Shown here piece by piece: positions 1 to 12,118 of a stretch of 64,000 bases of DNA; the stretch's first letter is position 1; every line of letters starts with the position of its first letter. Origin of the DNA: Triplophysa rosa (Eukaryota > Chordata > Actinopteri > Cypriniformes > Nemacheilidae). Position numbers and translations under genes: made by a program. The stretch spans positions 2,483,051-2,547,050 of the forward strand of contig NC_079913.1 of NCBI RefSeq assembly GCF_024868665.1. Direction: 5' to 3'. The notes beneath the pieces were generated by a model that was not told the DNA's origin, searched no databases, and worked only from the letters and a program-made list of their open reading frames with translations.

Positions 1-717
1 TTGTCAAATGTGCCATTTTACAGTATTTCAACATTAGTGTGTTGCTGTCTCCTCATTAACATTTGGTTGAGTTCGATGTGTTGACTCCTTTATGTCAACC
101 ACTGCAAAAAGGTTTTTAGCATAAGACCGTATAAAATAATACATTATAGTTAGTGTAATCTGAAATATTGACCCATCTCAACTGAGTATTGTTATCGCAA
201 CATCCACATGGGGATTCCCAGTGTCTTCACCCAGGCGTGGTGATCGACCTGGCGGATTCATATAATGAAGACTGTCCCTTTAAAGACTGCCCGAACGACG
301 AGCCGGTAACCATGGCGACTGATGTGGGACCCAGTTTGCATCTCAGTGCATTGCTTCTCAGTTCATTGCTGTTTTTTTTCATTTCCTGCAAGGGTTAGTT
401 AGATACTAACTTCCACTTCTAATAATTGAAACAGCATTTTCACTCTTATTTGTTACCTTATAACATATCTCCAGGATGTTTAGTGTTACTTCGGTCATAA
501 AGATGACCAAAAACGACTTCTTACTTGTTTAAAGGCTGCAGAAAGCAATGCACTGAAGTTTTGTCTCGTGGGTTCTGTGTTTGCTGTGGTGTGAGGAGGG
601 CTTTGGGGACGGGTTTTTGTTGTTGGCATTTGCTGTGGATTTCTAAGAGATATTACGATGCATAAAATGTGATCTGATGGTTTTCTTCTACTCATATGTG
701 CATGATTTATTGTTCAG
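1..717 (+). other. snap91 intron (window edge)
   Basis: This is non-coding sequence upstream of the first snap91 exon in the window. I looked for the preceding exon, which should encode the end of the ANTH domain, and did not find it. The open stretch around 189-398 has no similarity that I recognise to AP180 and lacks a convincing exon structure. I see nothing else here. Confidence 0.6.
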
Positions 718-2982
718 GCTCCCAGCAGTATTCTGGAGTCTCTAGAGACACATATGAACAGCCTAGAGGGGAAAAAAGGGTACGAAACCTCCGAACTCAC
801 TCTAAATCAACTTAAATGTCAAATGTTGTCTGGGCATGTAAAGCGACTTTCAGAACTAACAGTTGTGTGAATATATTTCTGTTCTCTCTTTATTGGTCTC
901 TTGAATATCCAGGGAAGGGTGAGTTAGCTTTTACAAAAAAAAACATTTTAATCAGTTGTTTGTATATAAGATAACCTGTTCACTTATGTTGCACCCTGTG
1001 TCCTCTAGGTCACCTACAAAGGTAAGAAGATACACGTTTTATTGATTGATTGTTTTAGATTTTTTGTATCAAAAAATCATCCCGTTGCTTGTTTTGTTTT
1101 AGGGATCTCCCACCAATAACGTTTCTCCGACCTCCACCCCCGCCAAATCTGCTTCTGCTGTCCCCACTCTAGAGCCGCCACCCACCGAGGCCACACCCAC
1201 TGAGGCCACGCCCGCTGCCGAGGCAGCCACTGAGTCAGTGCCCTGTTTTACTTAGTCATTATTCACAACACACTCTATTTCATATCTTGACAAAAATGAA
1301 GGTCTCTCTTACTGTCCATCTTTTGTGTAGTTCTCTGCTGGATCTGGACCCCTTGTCTTCCTCTGGACCTTCTGCAGGAGGCGCGTCAGCTGCTCCCACA
1401 TCTTGGGGAGGTAAAAGCATGAAAGACATATACAAGATTTTGCACACAGACGTTTGAACTTTCTTCTGGGGAGGGTTTGCCATGAAATGAATTTACGATG
1501 TTCTCAAATGATGCTTGACCTAGTAACCAGACATCAAAACCAGTATTAATACCTTTCTTCCCATCTATCTGTCCGTCTGTGATGTCACAACAGATCTGCT
1601 GGGGTCAGGTAGGTGTCAGTGTTCATAATATTGAGTTCCGATGTGTTAGATGTCTCATCCACATTCGTGAACATTTTAAAGACTTGTTATAGTTCATTTT
1701 CAGAACTGAGATCATAGTGTATAGCAATTGTGTGCATTGTATAGCAGACCTAGTTAAAACCCATTAAGAGTATAAATCTATTTTCTACTCAGTCTCTCTC
1801 TTTCTCTCTTCTGCTCTTTGGTTCTCTCCTTTCCCTGGTTATCTGTTTATTTGCGTCTCGGTTTATATTGTTTCACCGGGGGGCGTGGCTATGCAGAAAT
1901 AGGTTCGCTTACTACAGAGACTCTCCTTCCTGACCCAACCCTTGCCGTAGACTCCAACTCCTCAGCCACGCCCACCACCACAGCCACAGAGGCAGCCGCA
2001 TCAGTGGCTCCTCCCCCTTCCGCTGCCGGTGGTACCTCCGGCTCAGCGGATCTCCTCGGAGGTCAGTAGTGAGGTTTCTTCCTTAAGAAGATATTTCTGG
2101 GGGAATGGCTGTGCGACATTCTGAACCAGAGCTACATTCTAGCAGACACTTCAAGTTCACAGATTCACAGTTCTGTTTCATTATTGGTGTTTGTGATCGT
2201 GTCTGTAATCACCATCGCTGCATTTTGTCGTGTGGTCGTGCTGCGGTAGAAATCTAGAGCTTCTCATCCACATTCCTGCACTACTGCACTTTTTCCATTT
2301 GACATCAATCAAATGACATCAATCTGCACAAGATCTGATGCCTGTGAATTATTCTTATGTGTTTGCAACCCGCACAGTAAGATTGAGCACGCTTTATTTA
2401 TACTTTCAGTGCATGCTAAACAGACTTTAAAGTCGACGAACCCGAATTGACCCCATTTACATTTCTGTAGTGCATGTTAAAGAAAATAATGTTCACATTT
2501 TTAAAACCTGATTCATCTTTTAAACGATGCTTCTTTTTTGGATAGCTTAAGGTTGCATTGGAAGCATTGAATGTTCTCAGAAACATGTAAATTACGTTGT
2601 GAATGTAATTTCATGTTGACTTTAAGATAAGTTATTTTTAGATTTGGCTGAACTGGAATAAAGTGGGACACTTCTTGTCTTTCATATCAATGACACTTTA
2701 TTCTAATTATGTATTTGTTTTTAAATATTGAAAAACTTTTTTTCTTTCAAACTCTTTGCGTGACATCGTAGTCTTTCTTTCTCTCACTCTTATCTCCGTT
2801 CTCTTCCTCTTTACATTCTCGATCTGGCCCTCACGTGTGCTCCAGATGTGTTTGCGGCCCCTGCGGCTGAAACAGCTGCTGCTGCAGAGGGTGGGGCCGC
2901 AGCGACCACGCCCACCCCTGCTGCCGACAGTACAGCTGCAACCGGTGGGTGACAGAAGTGTAAATGCGTCTATGTGACAATA

Positions 2983-3014
<32 letters not shown>

Positions 3015-6000
3015 CTTATAAGGACTCTTCTCTAAATCCCCTGAGATTTCTTTTTGAGATGCCATGGGTGTTGCCATAGAGATTGATGTCTGCGTTACTA
3101 GGGCAATGCTCTTTAAATACTGAAGTTAGTCAGTATCCATGAAGATTCTCGCAGCAACACGTCAAGATGATGAGGGTCTCTATAGGGGGTCTAGTGTTCT
3201 ATTCTTCTGTTCTTCTGCTTTTATTCCTCTAAATTTTCATCCCTGAGGACAACTGTAAATAATAAAGGCTATAATAATTAAGGCCTGGTCGATGTTCTCC
3301 AACGTTTATCCTCTTCTCCTGGTAGACCCCTTTACTCCAGCGACCGGTACTGCAGATACCTCCCTTCAGTTGGACCTGTTCTCCATGCAGCCAGTAGATG
3401 ACAGTAATTCCTTCTTTAGCTCAGTGTCGCCCCCTTCTGGTCACACATCCACTGCTGTCACCACCACCACCACCAGTACTGTAGTCCCTGCTGTCTCCCC
3501 AGCTCCAACGATAGACCTGTTTGCTGGTAAACCCTTTAGGCCAGTTTTTTGTTTGGAGTGAAAATCTCTGTGTTCTTTGCAAAGATGTTTTATAACCAAA
3601 AAATGTACAAACTTTGTCACTGCACGTATACCATGATCATCTTTGCCATAGCATAGAGATAGACAGTACATTTTTGTTACAAACGTATGCTAAAACATCA
3701 GCTATCCTAGGTTTGGTGCGGGGTGGTTTAATTTGAGCCATTTTATAGTTCGGATAGATCAGTTTGGCTTGGTTTGCATTTCCAGTTGACCATTTTTTAA
3801 ACATCGCATGTTTGTATGTTTGTACATGTGTTCTTGTCTGTAGGTTTTTTTGATCCCGTGCCAGATTCATCCGTTCCCAAAACAGACCCAAATCCCAGTC
3901 TAGATTTGTTTTCAGCAGGTACACACAGCACTGCATGCATCCTTCCATTGATTCCCTCCCTCGCTTGTACATTGTTTTTACTCTGTCCTTGGCTACTCAA
4001 GGTGAGCCAAATATGCTTCTGTCCCGGGGCAGCCAAAGGAACTGTGATTTCTTTCCATCCCTGGGGCTTCGTTCACTCTCTCTAACACACACACACACAC
4101 ACGTCTCTGTCTCATTTTCCCCAGATTTGACAGATCTTCATTTTATTTCACTCACGCTTTTCATTTTGTCTATAAATGGGGGTTCTAAACTGAGGGCAGA
4201 TTTAGTGTGTTTCAAAATGTATGTTCACAGTACAGAGGGTAGATAAACAAAGTTAGTATTCCAAAACATAGTTCAACTAAACCCGTTCCTGTGCTCCAGA
4301 TGTGTTTCGTCCACCCGCCCCTGCTCCATCTGCCCCCATGAGCTGGCCAGACAGTGGGGCAAATCTGGACCTGTTTGGGGGTTGGTAACTGGTTTGATTT
4401 GCTTGCCGTGAGCAGATGGCTGCTGTGGATTGTGTTGTGAAATAAAGCAGTTCTGATGGTAAATGGACATCAGGTGGAGGTTGTGGAAGAGATGTGGATT
4501 AACGAGAAAAAAACAGACATGTAAATGAAGTGTGTGTTTGTGTGAATTAGTGTGTGAATGTCTATATGCAATTTGTGCGATCATGCACTCTCTTTTTCTT
4601 TCTCTCTCAGCGATTTGGCTCATTCTAAACTTTTTTACCCTCATGCTGCGTGGACGTTTTGTCTGGTTGTGGATGAAATGGGGTTTTCAGACTCCGCAGG
4701 TGCAGGTGAGGCCAAACCGGCCGCCCCGACTGCTGCGGCTCCAGGAGGAGATCTGATGTCAGGTACATCACCTGCGACCGCATGATTGCCTTTATCTCTG
4801 GTTTTAACGTTGAACATTTTTCCTTTTCATTTGTTTTATTGTGGTCACGTTTTTGTGGAGTGTTTTAAACAAAAGTCACATTTAAAGGCATTTAAACATA
4901 TATATTAATTCATAGTCGGTAGCATGGAACTTGTGGCTTTCGACATATACAGTGGCCCCAAAAAATATATCACACATAAAAAATTGCATTGACCAACTTT
5001 ATTCCAGGCGATCCTCAATGAATGTATTGTAAATGGTCCATATACTTTTTGGGGTCACTGTATGACTTCATGTATTTTACATTCAGTAGACCTGTGGCTT
5101 TGTGTTTGTATGGGTTGTCGATATCTCCAGACACAGTTTAGTGATACCTGCGTGCCGTTGTTGCCGTATTGAGTTTCTGTGCACATTACTTCTCAGTTTT
5201 GTTGAGTTTGTTGTGATGCGATCCGTGTTTCCATCACCGTGTTTCATTCATTTGCTTTCAACTTTGCTGTAAATGGACTGAGAATGCATTCTTCTCACTG
5301 CTTAAATCTGCTCTTTCTCATTCTCTTCTCTTATACTCATCTTCCTCTGACACTTATTCGCCTGTTCATTTCTATTCCAATGTTTCATATTCCCTCTCTT
5401 TATCATTTTCTTCCTTATTTTCCTTCTCTCTCTCTCGGGTCATTGCTTGCTCCCTCCTGTGCTACTGGTGAGTTCTGATGCTTCTACACCGGCTGCTATC
5501 CCACAATGCATTGCTACATTTAAGAACAGTCCCAGGGCTTCTGTGAATTCAACTGAAAGTCTGTTAGCCAAGCAATTACAGGATTTGAGAATAGGATGAT
5601 GGATGGACTGGATATTTAATATTTGATGTTTTATTGACCTTTACGGTGATATGCATCAACGTGTGTAGCCTACATGAAATGTAAATGAAAACAAATGGTA
5701 CAAAAGTATATTAAACAGAGCTGTACAGTAATGAAACATACTCTTAGCCTGTTTCACACCGCATGCGTACTGTAAGTGATGAATATTTATATCATCACCC
5801 GTGTTACTGTATTCACTGCATACAACAGATGCTGAGCCTCTTTTTGACTGTAGTATCTCAGAAAATTTCAGTAGATAACCACAGTTTTGCAGTAATTACA
5901 ACACGTTCACACTTACATGTTGCTTACATGCTGTGTGAAACAGGTTACACTTTAAATGTAATGTTGGATGTGTGATTACTGCTTGTTGTAGCTATGTATC

Positions 6001-8051
6001 TAAAGATGTAATATTGTTCGTGTGGTATAATTTATTTTATTAGATTATAACATATAGTCTCTTTTGTCTTGGTGTTGTCTCTGATGTTCTCTTGTATTGG
6101 TTGCCATGGCGATATACGTCTGTTGTTAGCATGTGCTTTAGGCCCTGTTATCTTTGATGTCGCTTACCTTTGGGTTACTGTTCAACTCATTGTGTTCCTC
6201 TTACTCCCTTGAAGCTTTCGATGGATTGGGTGATATGCTCATGCCAGCCATTGCCCCCCAGGCGATGGGGGCGTCACCCATGACCACCTCGCCAGTCAAA
6301 CACATGGGAGGAGACCTAGACTCAGCGATGGCCAACATGGCCAGCAGTACGTTTCCAACATCTTTTAAATAATTCACAAACCCAGAAATCATAGCAGGGA
6401 AATAGGAATATATGTACTTTTACGTGCTATCGTGATTTTTGAAACTAATGAATGCGTGTTGTAATGTCCCTTTTTTTGCAGATCTTGCCGCTGGAAACCA
6501 GAAACCGTAAGCCTCACCGTATCTTTCTTCAATGTATTTCCTTGCCTTCTTGCACATTAAAATGTAAATCTTTGTATCCGTCCCTCTTTTAATTCGATCT
6601 CTCTCAGGGGTGAGGCAGCCGGAGGGGCAAACTGGCAAGCACAGGTACCCACCCCTAGCTGGGGCGTTGCCATGGTAAATGTTGTGTTGTTCTGTAAACC
6701 TAAAGCATGGGGTGGAGTCGCATGGCTTCGAGTGGCATGGCGTGGGGCCAATCACGAGCCTTCTCCTCACACGTTCTGGTCTTCTATTGAATAAAAAGGA
6801 CTAAAGTGACGTTTAGTTGAAGAAATACTTTTTTCCATCAAACAGCTAGACTTGAGCATTAGAATTGTTTCCGTAACATTCTTTCTTGCCTCCGCTGTTT
6901 TCGAGATGTCCTCAATGCAGAACACCACATCCAGGGGGCGAGGTTGGACCCAGATCCAGATCCAACTCCTCTCACTTTATATACTTAGCCACAGTTTGGA
7001 GAGTAAGTTGCAACTCGTGGTCTCGAACGTTTGCTCTTATCAACGTCATCATTTAGTGTACGCCTGTAAGTAATGATCACAGTTAAATATTTGTTAACCC
7101 AAACCCTTACCCTAAACCTAATAAAATACGTTATTAAAAATACCCTAACCCTTACCTGAAACCTAAATCTAATTAAATATGTTAAAGTTTGTCTTCAGCA
7201 AGTTTGTTTTCCGTGAAAAGAATAACTTAAGTAACGACTCAATGCGAAAATAGTAGAGCCACAACATGAGTGTGACGTGAAATCTGTCGACCAATCAAAA
7301 CGCAGTGGAAAGAGACTGGATCCAGTGTCGACCAATCAAAACGCAATGGGAGGAGACTGGATCTGGATCCAACCTTGCCCCCTGGATGTCGCGTTCTGCA
7401 GTGAGGAGCTACTGCTGTTTTCTGCGCTTCTGAACAATAATGCATGAACAATCTCCTATTTTAACACATATTCAAATCACCCTTCCCCTATGTGTTGATT
7501 TCCCTTCCGAGTCTGTGTGCCGTAGAGTCGATACTGTGCGATGTTGTCATGTTCTGTGTCGTCTGGTGATAATCTCTCCCCCATCCGTCCCACCCGCTTA
7601 GAATTCCCCTCGTGGGGTCTCTCCTATCTTGGGATCCCCGTCACTGTTTGGCATGGTAAGAGTGTGTTTATGTGTACGTGCGTGTAGGCGTATGTGTTGC
7701 TGTCTTACTCGCTGTCTCTCTGTCAATCACAGCCTGGAGCGGGAGCCCCGCCCATGATGCCTGGCTCACCGATGATGGCCGGCCAACAACCAATGATGAG
7801 GCCACAGTTTCCTGCCACAGGAGCCCCTGGACAACCGGTATTAAACACATACTGATCTAAACACCTCCATGAGGCGTATATTTACATAAATTGTACATCT
7901 CCCCCCACTTATTTGCATAGATAAACCCACAGTGTTCATTGGCATGTGTGCTTTTCCTTCACAGATGTCTCCAGGAGTGGCCCAGAGTCCCAGGAGGCCC
8001 CCTCCTCCTAAAGATCCCCTCGCTGACCTCAATATCAAAGACTTCATGTAG
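718..8051 (+). CDS. snap91: Clathrin coat assembly protein AP180, C-terminal part
   Basis: The gene encodes the neuronal endocytic adaptor AP180, which recruits clathrin and sets vesicle size at synapses. Exons by phase: 718-779, 913-918, 1009-1021, 1103-1233, 1331-1410, 1594-1608, 1897-2061, 2846-2944, 3326-3526, 3844-3918, 4300-4380, 4691-4762, 6215-6346, 6482-6506, 6608-6674, 7602-7655, 7733-7837 and 7965-8051. They total 489 codons plus TAG. The first exon reads APSSILESLETHMNSLEGKK, matching the AP180 sequence just after the ANTH domain. The rest is the low-complexity Ala/Pro/Thr assembly domain. It carries repeated clathrin/AP-2 motifs (DLLG, QLDLF, TIDLF, SLDLF, NLDLF, DPF), the FDGLGDMLMP block and the end DPLADLNIKDFM. 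That ending separates snap91 from picalm with good confidence. The N-terminal phosphoinositide-binding ANTH domain is upstream of the window. A 6-nt microexon (913-918) is part of the model. Confidence 0.93.
2982..3014. repeat. (GT)n/(GC)n microsatellite
   Basis: Dinucleotide run just downstream of the snap91 exon ending at 2944. It switches from GT to GC and back. Confidence 0.9.
4950..5060. mobile_element. Tc1/mariner-type miniature element
   Basis: A 111-bp insertion in a snap91 intron. It begins CAGTGGCCCCAAAAA and ends TTTTTGGGGTCACTG, so the ends are inverted repeats. It is flanked on both sides by the dinucleotide TA (4948-4949 and 5061-5062), the target-site duplication of Tc1/mariner elements. 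There is no transposase, so it is non-autonomous. Confidence 0.85.
6916..7400. mobile_element. Inverted-repeat miniature transposon
   Basis: A 485-bp element in a snap91 intron with long terminal inverted repeats. The left end starts TGCAGAACACCACATCC. The right end, read on the other strand, starts TGCAGAACGCGACATCC, and pairing continues for about 40 bases. A 50-bp internal stretch (around 7270-7370) is tandemly duplicated. No coding capacity is visible. I cannot assign the superfamily because the target-site duplication is unclear. Confidence 0.7.
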
Positions 8052-9296
8052 ATGAGCAGCTTGTGTAAGTTTCAGAACAGGTAGAGCACATGAGGGGTTT
8101 TTTTGCCACATAGAAGTGCCTATGAAAAATAGATGTCTTTTCTTTTTAGCAGATGTCACACTTATCGTGCAGCCCTGATGAAAAAGACGCGTGTACTCTC
8201 TCTCTTCCGTTCATCAGATTCAAGACCCCTGACTCCTCTCTTTCTCTCCCCTTCTGTCTGTTGTTGTAGCACAAACCGTGAACGTGACTAAGTATGTGTC
8301 TGTATGTGTGTTTGTATTTCAATGTTCTGTTACTTCAGATCTATATATTTAAAAATACTACAAAACGTGAAGAGTAACGGCAGATGCATTCTTGAAAGTG
8401 TATCTGCGGGTTGATTGATGTGCATTCTTTTACTCCTGGCTCACTTTCCATGGGAAATCAAATCAAAAGTGTGACGTTTTCTGTGGAAAATGTTTTTTTT
8501 TTTTGCCGTGGTAAATATGGCTGGGCCGATTTGTGTCATCATCAGTCAAGTGTTACTTATCGTTTTGTCCATAGATCTTCTGGGAACACACAAATGAGTA
8601 TCAGTGTATCACAGGTTAAACTAGCGTCTCATGCACTGTTTTTATCAATGCCCTGATTTGACTCTTTTTTTGTCCGTATCTATCGATTGTGAGTTACATG
8701 CAACATGTGACTATTTAATGAAACTACATATGCATTTTAGAATATTTTAATGACAGCTGGTTTTGAATATCATTAGTCTTTATTTTGAGATAAAAAGGTT
8801 GACTATATTTTAGTTATGTCAGACGTTTACTTTACTACATGGCTAGTTAGATGTCCCATTTGTAAAACATTTGTGAACATCACAAAACATGAAGGCACTC
8901 TCTGAGCCGATACTCGGTTGTTAATCCTGCAAGTGTATTATCATAAAACCACCAGTAAATCCTTTGTTGTTCAGATGGGATTGAGACTGGTTTGATTCTG
9001 TAAGCAGCAGGTTTACTTTGGTAGTTTATGGTACTTCAGTCTGAATATCCTTAATTTGAAAATAAGTGACTGTCAAGTGTTTTGCATTTCAAGTGACTGT
9101 ACCGAAAAGTATCTTCTAAAAGTATCTAGGAATTCAGATGGACCAACAGCAGTCTGATGGGACAGTATTGCGTTTTATTGATAGCTGTTTTTTATTTCAA
9201 TTGAAAATTTTGTTGATAAATTTTATTTTTGGATGGAATAACACCCTCTGCCCCACCCCACCTTTGTGCATGTTAGTCCTGTTGAAATGCAATAAA
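8052..9296 (+). other. snap91: snap91 3' untranslated region
   Basis: Follows the snap91 stop codon. An AATAAA signal at 9291-9296 is the likely polyadenylation signal. A pyrimidine-rich AG near 8270 could be an acceptor for a spliced UTR. The region holds no coding sequence that I recognise. Confidence 0.6.
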
Positions 9297-9701
9297 CAGT
9301 GATCCGTGAAGAGAAGTTGGCGAGTCATTACTGGGTCACTTTTAAAAATACAACTTCACACATTTACATTGTTCAGAATGAACTGAACTGGAACTGAGCT
9401 TACTTATAATTTACTGTTACAGTTACAAGTGGCACTTTAAAACACAACCTCTTAACGTAACCTATTCTGTTCCCCTCTCAGAAGGGAACAGTACAAGCGT
9501 CTCATAATGTCCACTTGCTTTACAATAAAGCAAGGACAATCCAACTTTAAGGCCAAGCTGAAGACGGCATGTTGTATTTATGGTAGAAACAACATTAATG
9601 AACCCCTCAACCTCCAAACAATGGTACCGGCTGGAGAATGGCGAATGGGTGTTTTTGGCAAATCTCCCCATATTTCAATCCCTTATATGAAAGAAAGTGT
9701 C

Positions 9702-10633
9702 TTAATATATGAATGCATAGTAGAAAAGTGCGCTGATGGCCAACAAAGCGACAGAGAGTATCATGTTTTTCCTGTTCTCTCCTCTGAGCACCTGCAGCTC
9801 CTTTTCTGAAGAAAGAAAACCAAAATCACTTTCCTATACCAGGAATGCTACGAGCATCACAATTATCATTAAACATTAAAAACTCACCGTATTTTTGTAT
9901 TCTTTCATTCAATATGATAATTTCATCCTCCATGGCTTGCCTGTCAGGGCATGAAAAGTACTGTTTGTCTTCTAGTCATTGCTGATCAATGCAAGTTGTC
10001 TTTATTATTACGTGGACAAAAAGAGCCTCATACCCGTCTTCGTCTGAGAGTTGCTCTTTTCTCTGTCTGAACTCGGCTCTCTCCAGGTGGTTTTTACAAT
10101 GCAATCTGCGCTCCTCAATGCGGTCAATCTAGAGATAAAACCACACTATCAGCATCATACTTCAGTACATATGACACACAATAATACAGCATACAATTAG
10201 ACAGGATCTAAACATCAATCCTGAATGAGACAAGAGCAACCATTACAGAATTTCTAATGGACTTAATGGTTTAAATGGGTTCTATATGGTGGAATGTTAA
10301 CTGGAAATGTGAACAAATAAAACACCGTAATCCTACTGGATTAAGACCCAAAACACACTACATAAGGAACTGTGTAATAGTTATAGTGATATAATGATGG
10401 AAATCATTGGAATTTCAGCAGGGATGGACACATAATATAGGTAATACATATAAAAATAGATAGTTAAATAGATTACAACAATTACATTTTATTAAGTATT
10501 TTATCTTTTATAAGCAATTTGCTCAGTGCATGTGAAGTCACAGTATAGCTTCAAAGTCAGTTTACAAAACGATCACATTTACCTCACTTGCGACACTCAT
10601 TTTTTCTTTCTTGCCGGTTTTTGATTTGCTCAT
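9702..10633 (-). CDS. ccdc167: Coiled-coil domain-containing protein 167
   Basis: A four-exon gene (10633-10583, 10128-10034, 9940-9888, 9805-9702) that encodes 100 residues and is missed by simple ORF finding because every exon is short. It starts MSKSKTGKKEK, a basic N-terminus. A charged coiled coil follows (residues about 18-80). The C-terminus is one hydrophobic segment preceded by ENRKNMILSVALLAISALF. The ENRKNM-LSVA block and overall length match human CCDC167 (97 residues), a small tail-anchored membrane protein of poorly known function. All junctions are GT-AG and the phases agree. The gene converges on snap91. Confidence 0.88.
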
Positions 10634-11277
10634 TTTGGAAAATATAAGGCCTTTATGACAATAAATTGAATCTAAATCTTTAAATAAGAGAAATCATGAG
10701 AATGCCAAATTCTTCCGCATATGATTCGTATTCTTGCTCGGCGTTTCTATACTATAACGAGATACATACTGCCACCTGCAGTCTGGGAGGATATATTTAC
10801 CGTCGTTCACATGCATCCACACCGCACGCTTAGCTTTTATTTAAAAAATCTATTAAAATATCTTCAGGGAATTTAAGTAATACAATTTTAAGTTATATTT
10901 AATTATAAAAAATAAATAATTAATGTACAGCATTCTATCGACAAGCTGTAAGATTATTATGCAATAATATCAATAATTATAGCTACTGTACACAGTCACT
11001 TATTGTCTAGCAATTATTACTAACTTTTTACTAATTTTTATGTATTTCTGTGCGTATTTCTATAATTGTGGACAACCATTCAAATAAATTACCATGGTGC
11101 TTTCAACACTTGTACTTGTACACATGACGTTGACTTTCAATTACATTTTTATTAGGGGACAATAACAGACAATAACAAAACAGGAAACCTAATAGCATTT
11201 AAAAACATAGCATTTCTACCCCAAAATAGTTTTATTGTTAAAAACTATTAAAAAGAAATACAGTCTATATGGTCCTG

Positions 11278-12118
11278 CTACTTTCTATTCAATGTAAATG
11301 CAAGTACTCCCACTACTGCCATCAGGGCAGCGCCACCAACTAGCAACACAGGAATATCAAAGAAAGAACTGGTGGGGGTTCCTGAAGTATCTGTATTTGG
11401 AACTAGGCCTACACCCTCTAAAGATGATGATGTATGCTCTTGAGATATGCCAGTAGCATCACTAGACTCAAAGGTATGGGCCTCTTCTAAGAGGGTAAGA
11501 GTAGAGGATGGTGTCCAAGGAAGTTCTTGTGGCGATGGGAGATGTTCTAAAACCTGTGAAATGATTTCCGGTATGGGGACAGAGGCAAGGGTAAAATCTG
11601 AAGGTTCAGACAGAAGAGCGGTATGAGTGAAAACAAGCTGAGAGGTGTCCTCCAGCTCAATCTCCTCCACTAGTGGGTCTTCCACACACATCAGAATTTC
11701 TACAGTCTCTGGAGGTCTGAGATCAGATTCGGCTTCAATCTCCGCCCTCATTTCAGCCAGCTCCTTTTCACTGCCTAGCATGCTCATCATGCTGGTCTGG
11801 AGGTCCTCCTCCTCTTCATCTGATTCCACCCGACCTGCCTCTAGATGGATGATGTCAGAGGTTGAGGAGTGGTTCTCACTTTGGTCCTCTGAAACCACGA
11901 CTATCTCACTGGTTTCTAGATTTCGAACCGCTGGTTCCATATCGCTAACAGACGCCCAGGACTCCACCAGACTGTCAATCTGCCAGGGACCGGGGTCTCC
12001 TCTATTCTGCTCCAGGCTTGGTTTGGGAAGTTTGGTAACAACAAACTGGTCCTCAGACAGGGCTAAAGATGCTTTACTGCCTTTAATAAATCTGATTGTC
12101 TTCCCCGGTCAGTTATTC
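11278..12118 (-). pseudogene. bcl2l13: Orphaned last exon of BCL2L13 (Bcl-rambo)
   Basis: BCL2L13 is a tail-anchored outer mitochondrial membrane protein and a mitophagy receptor. Only the equivalent of its last coding exon is here, with an acceptor at 12119-12120. The frame is open for about 265 codons to the stop at 11278. It shows a BCL2L13 signature (SENHSSTSDIIHLEAG, close to the human sequence), an acidic stretch (SDEEEEDL), an ESWASV peptide at the place of the LC3-binding WxxI motif, and a C-terminal membrane anchor ending FTLNRK. Near the acceptor the reading frame appears to shift twice: GIT-D is followed in another frame by GEDNQIY and then by the long frame. The Bcl-2-fold exons are not found between here and atp6v1e1. 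The first in-frame ATG is at 11940, so a 220-residue protein without LIR or BH domains is possible. AATAAA-type signals lie just downstream (complement of 11229-11234 and 11148-11153). It could still be a transcribed, shortened gene. Confidence 0.6.

Noticed and set aside
189..398. Open frame at the left edge as a snap91 exon
   Set aside because: It starts at TTG, has no AP180 similarity that I recognise and lacks matching splice phase.
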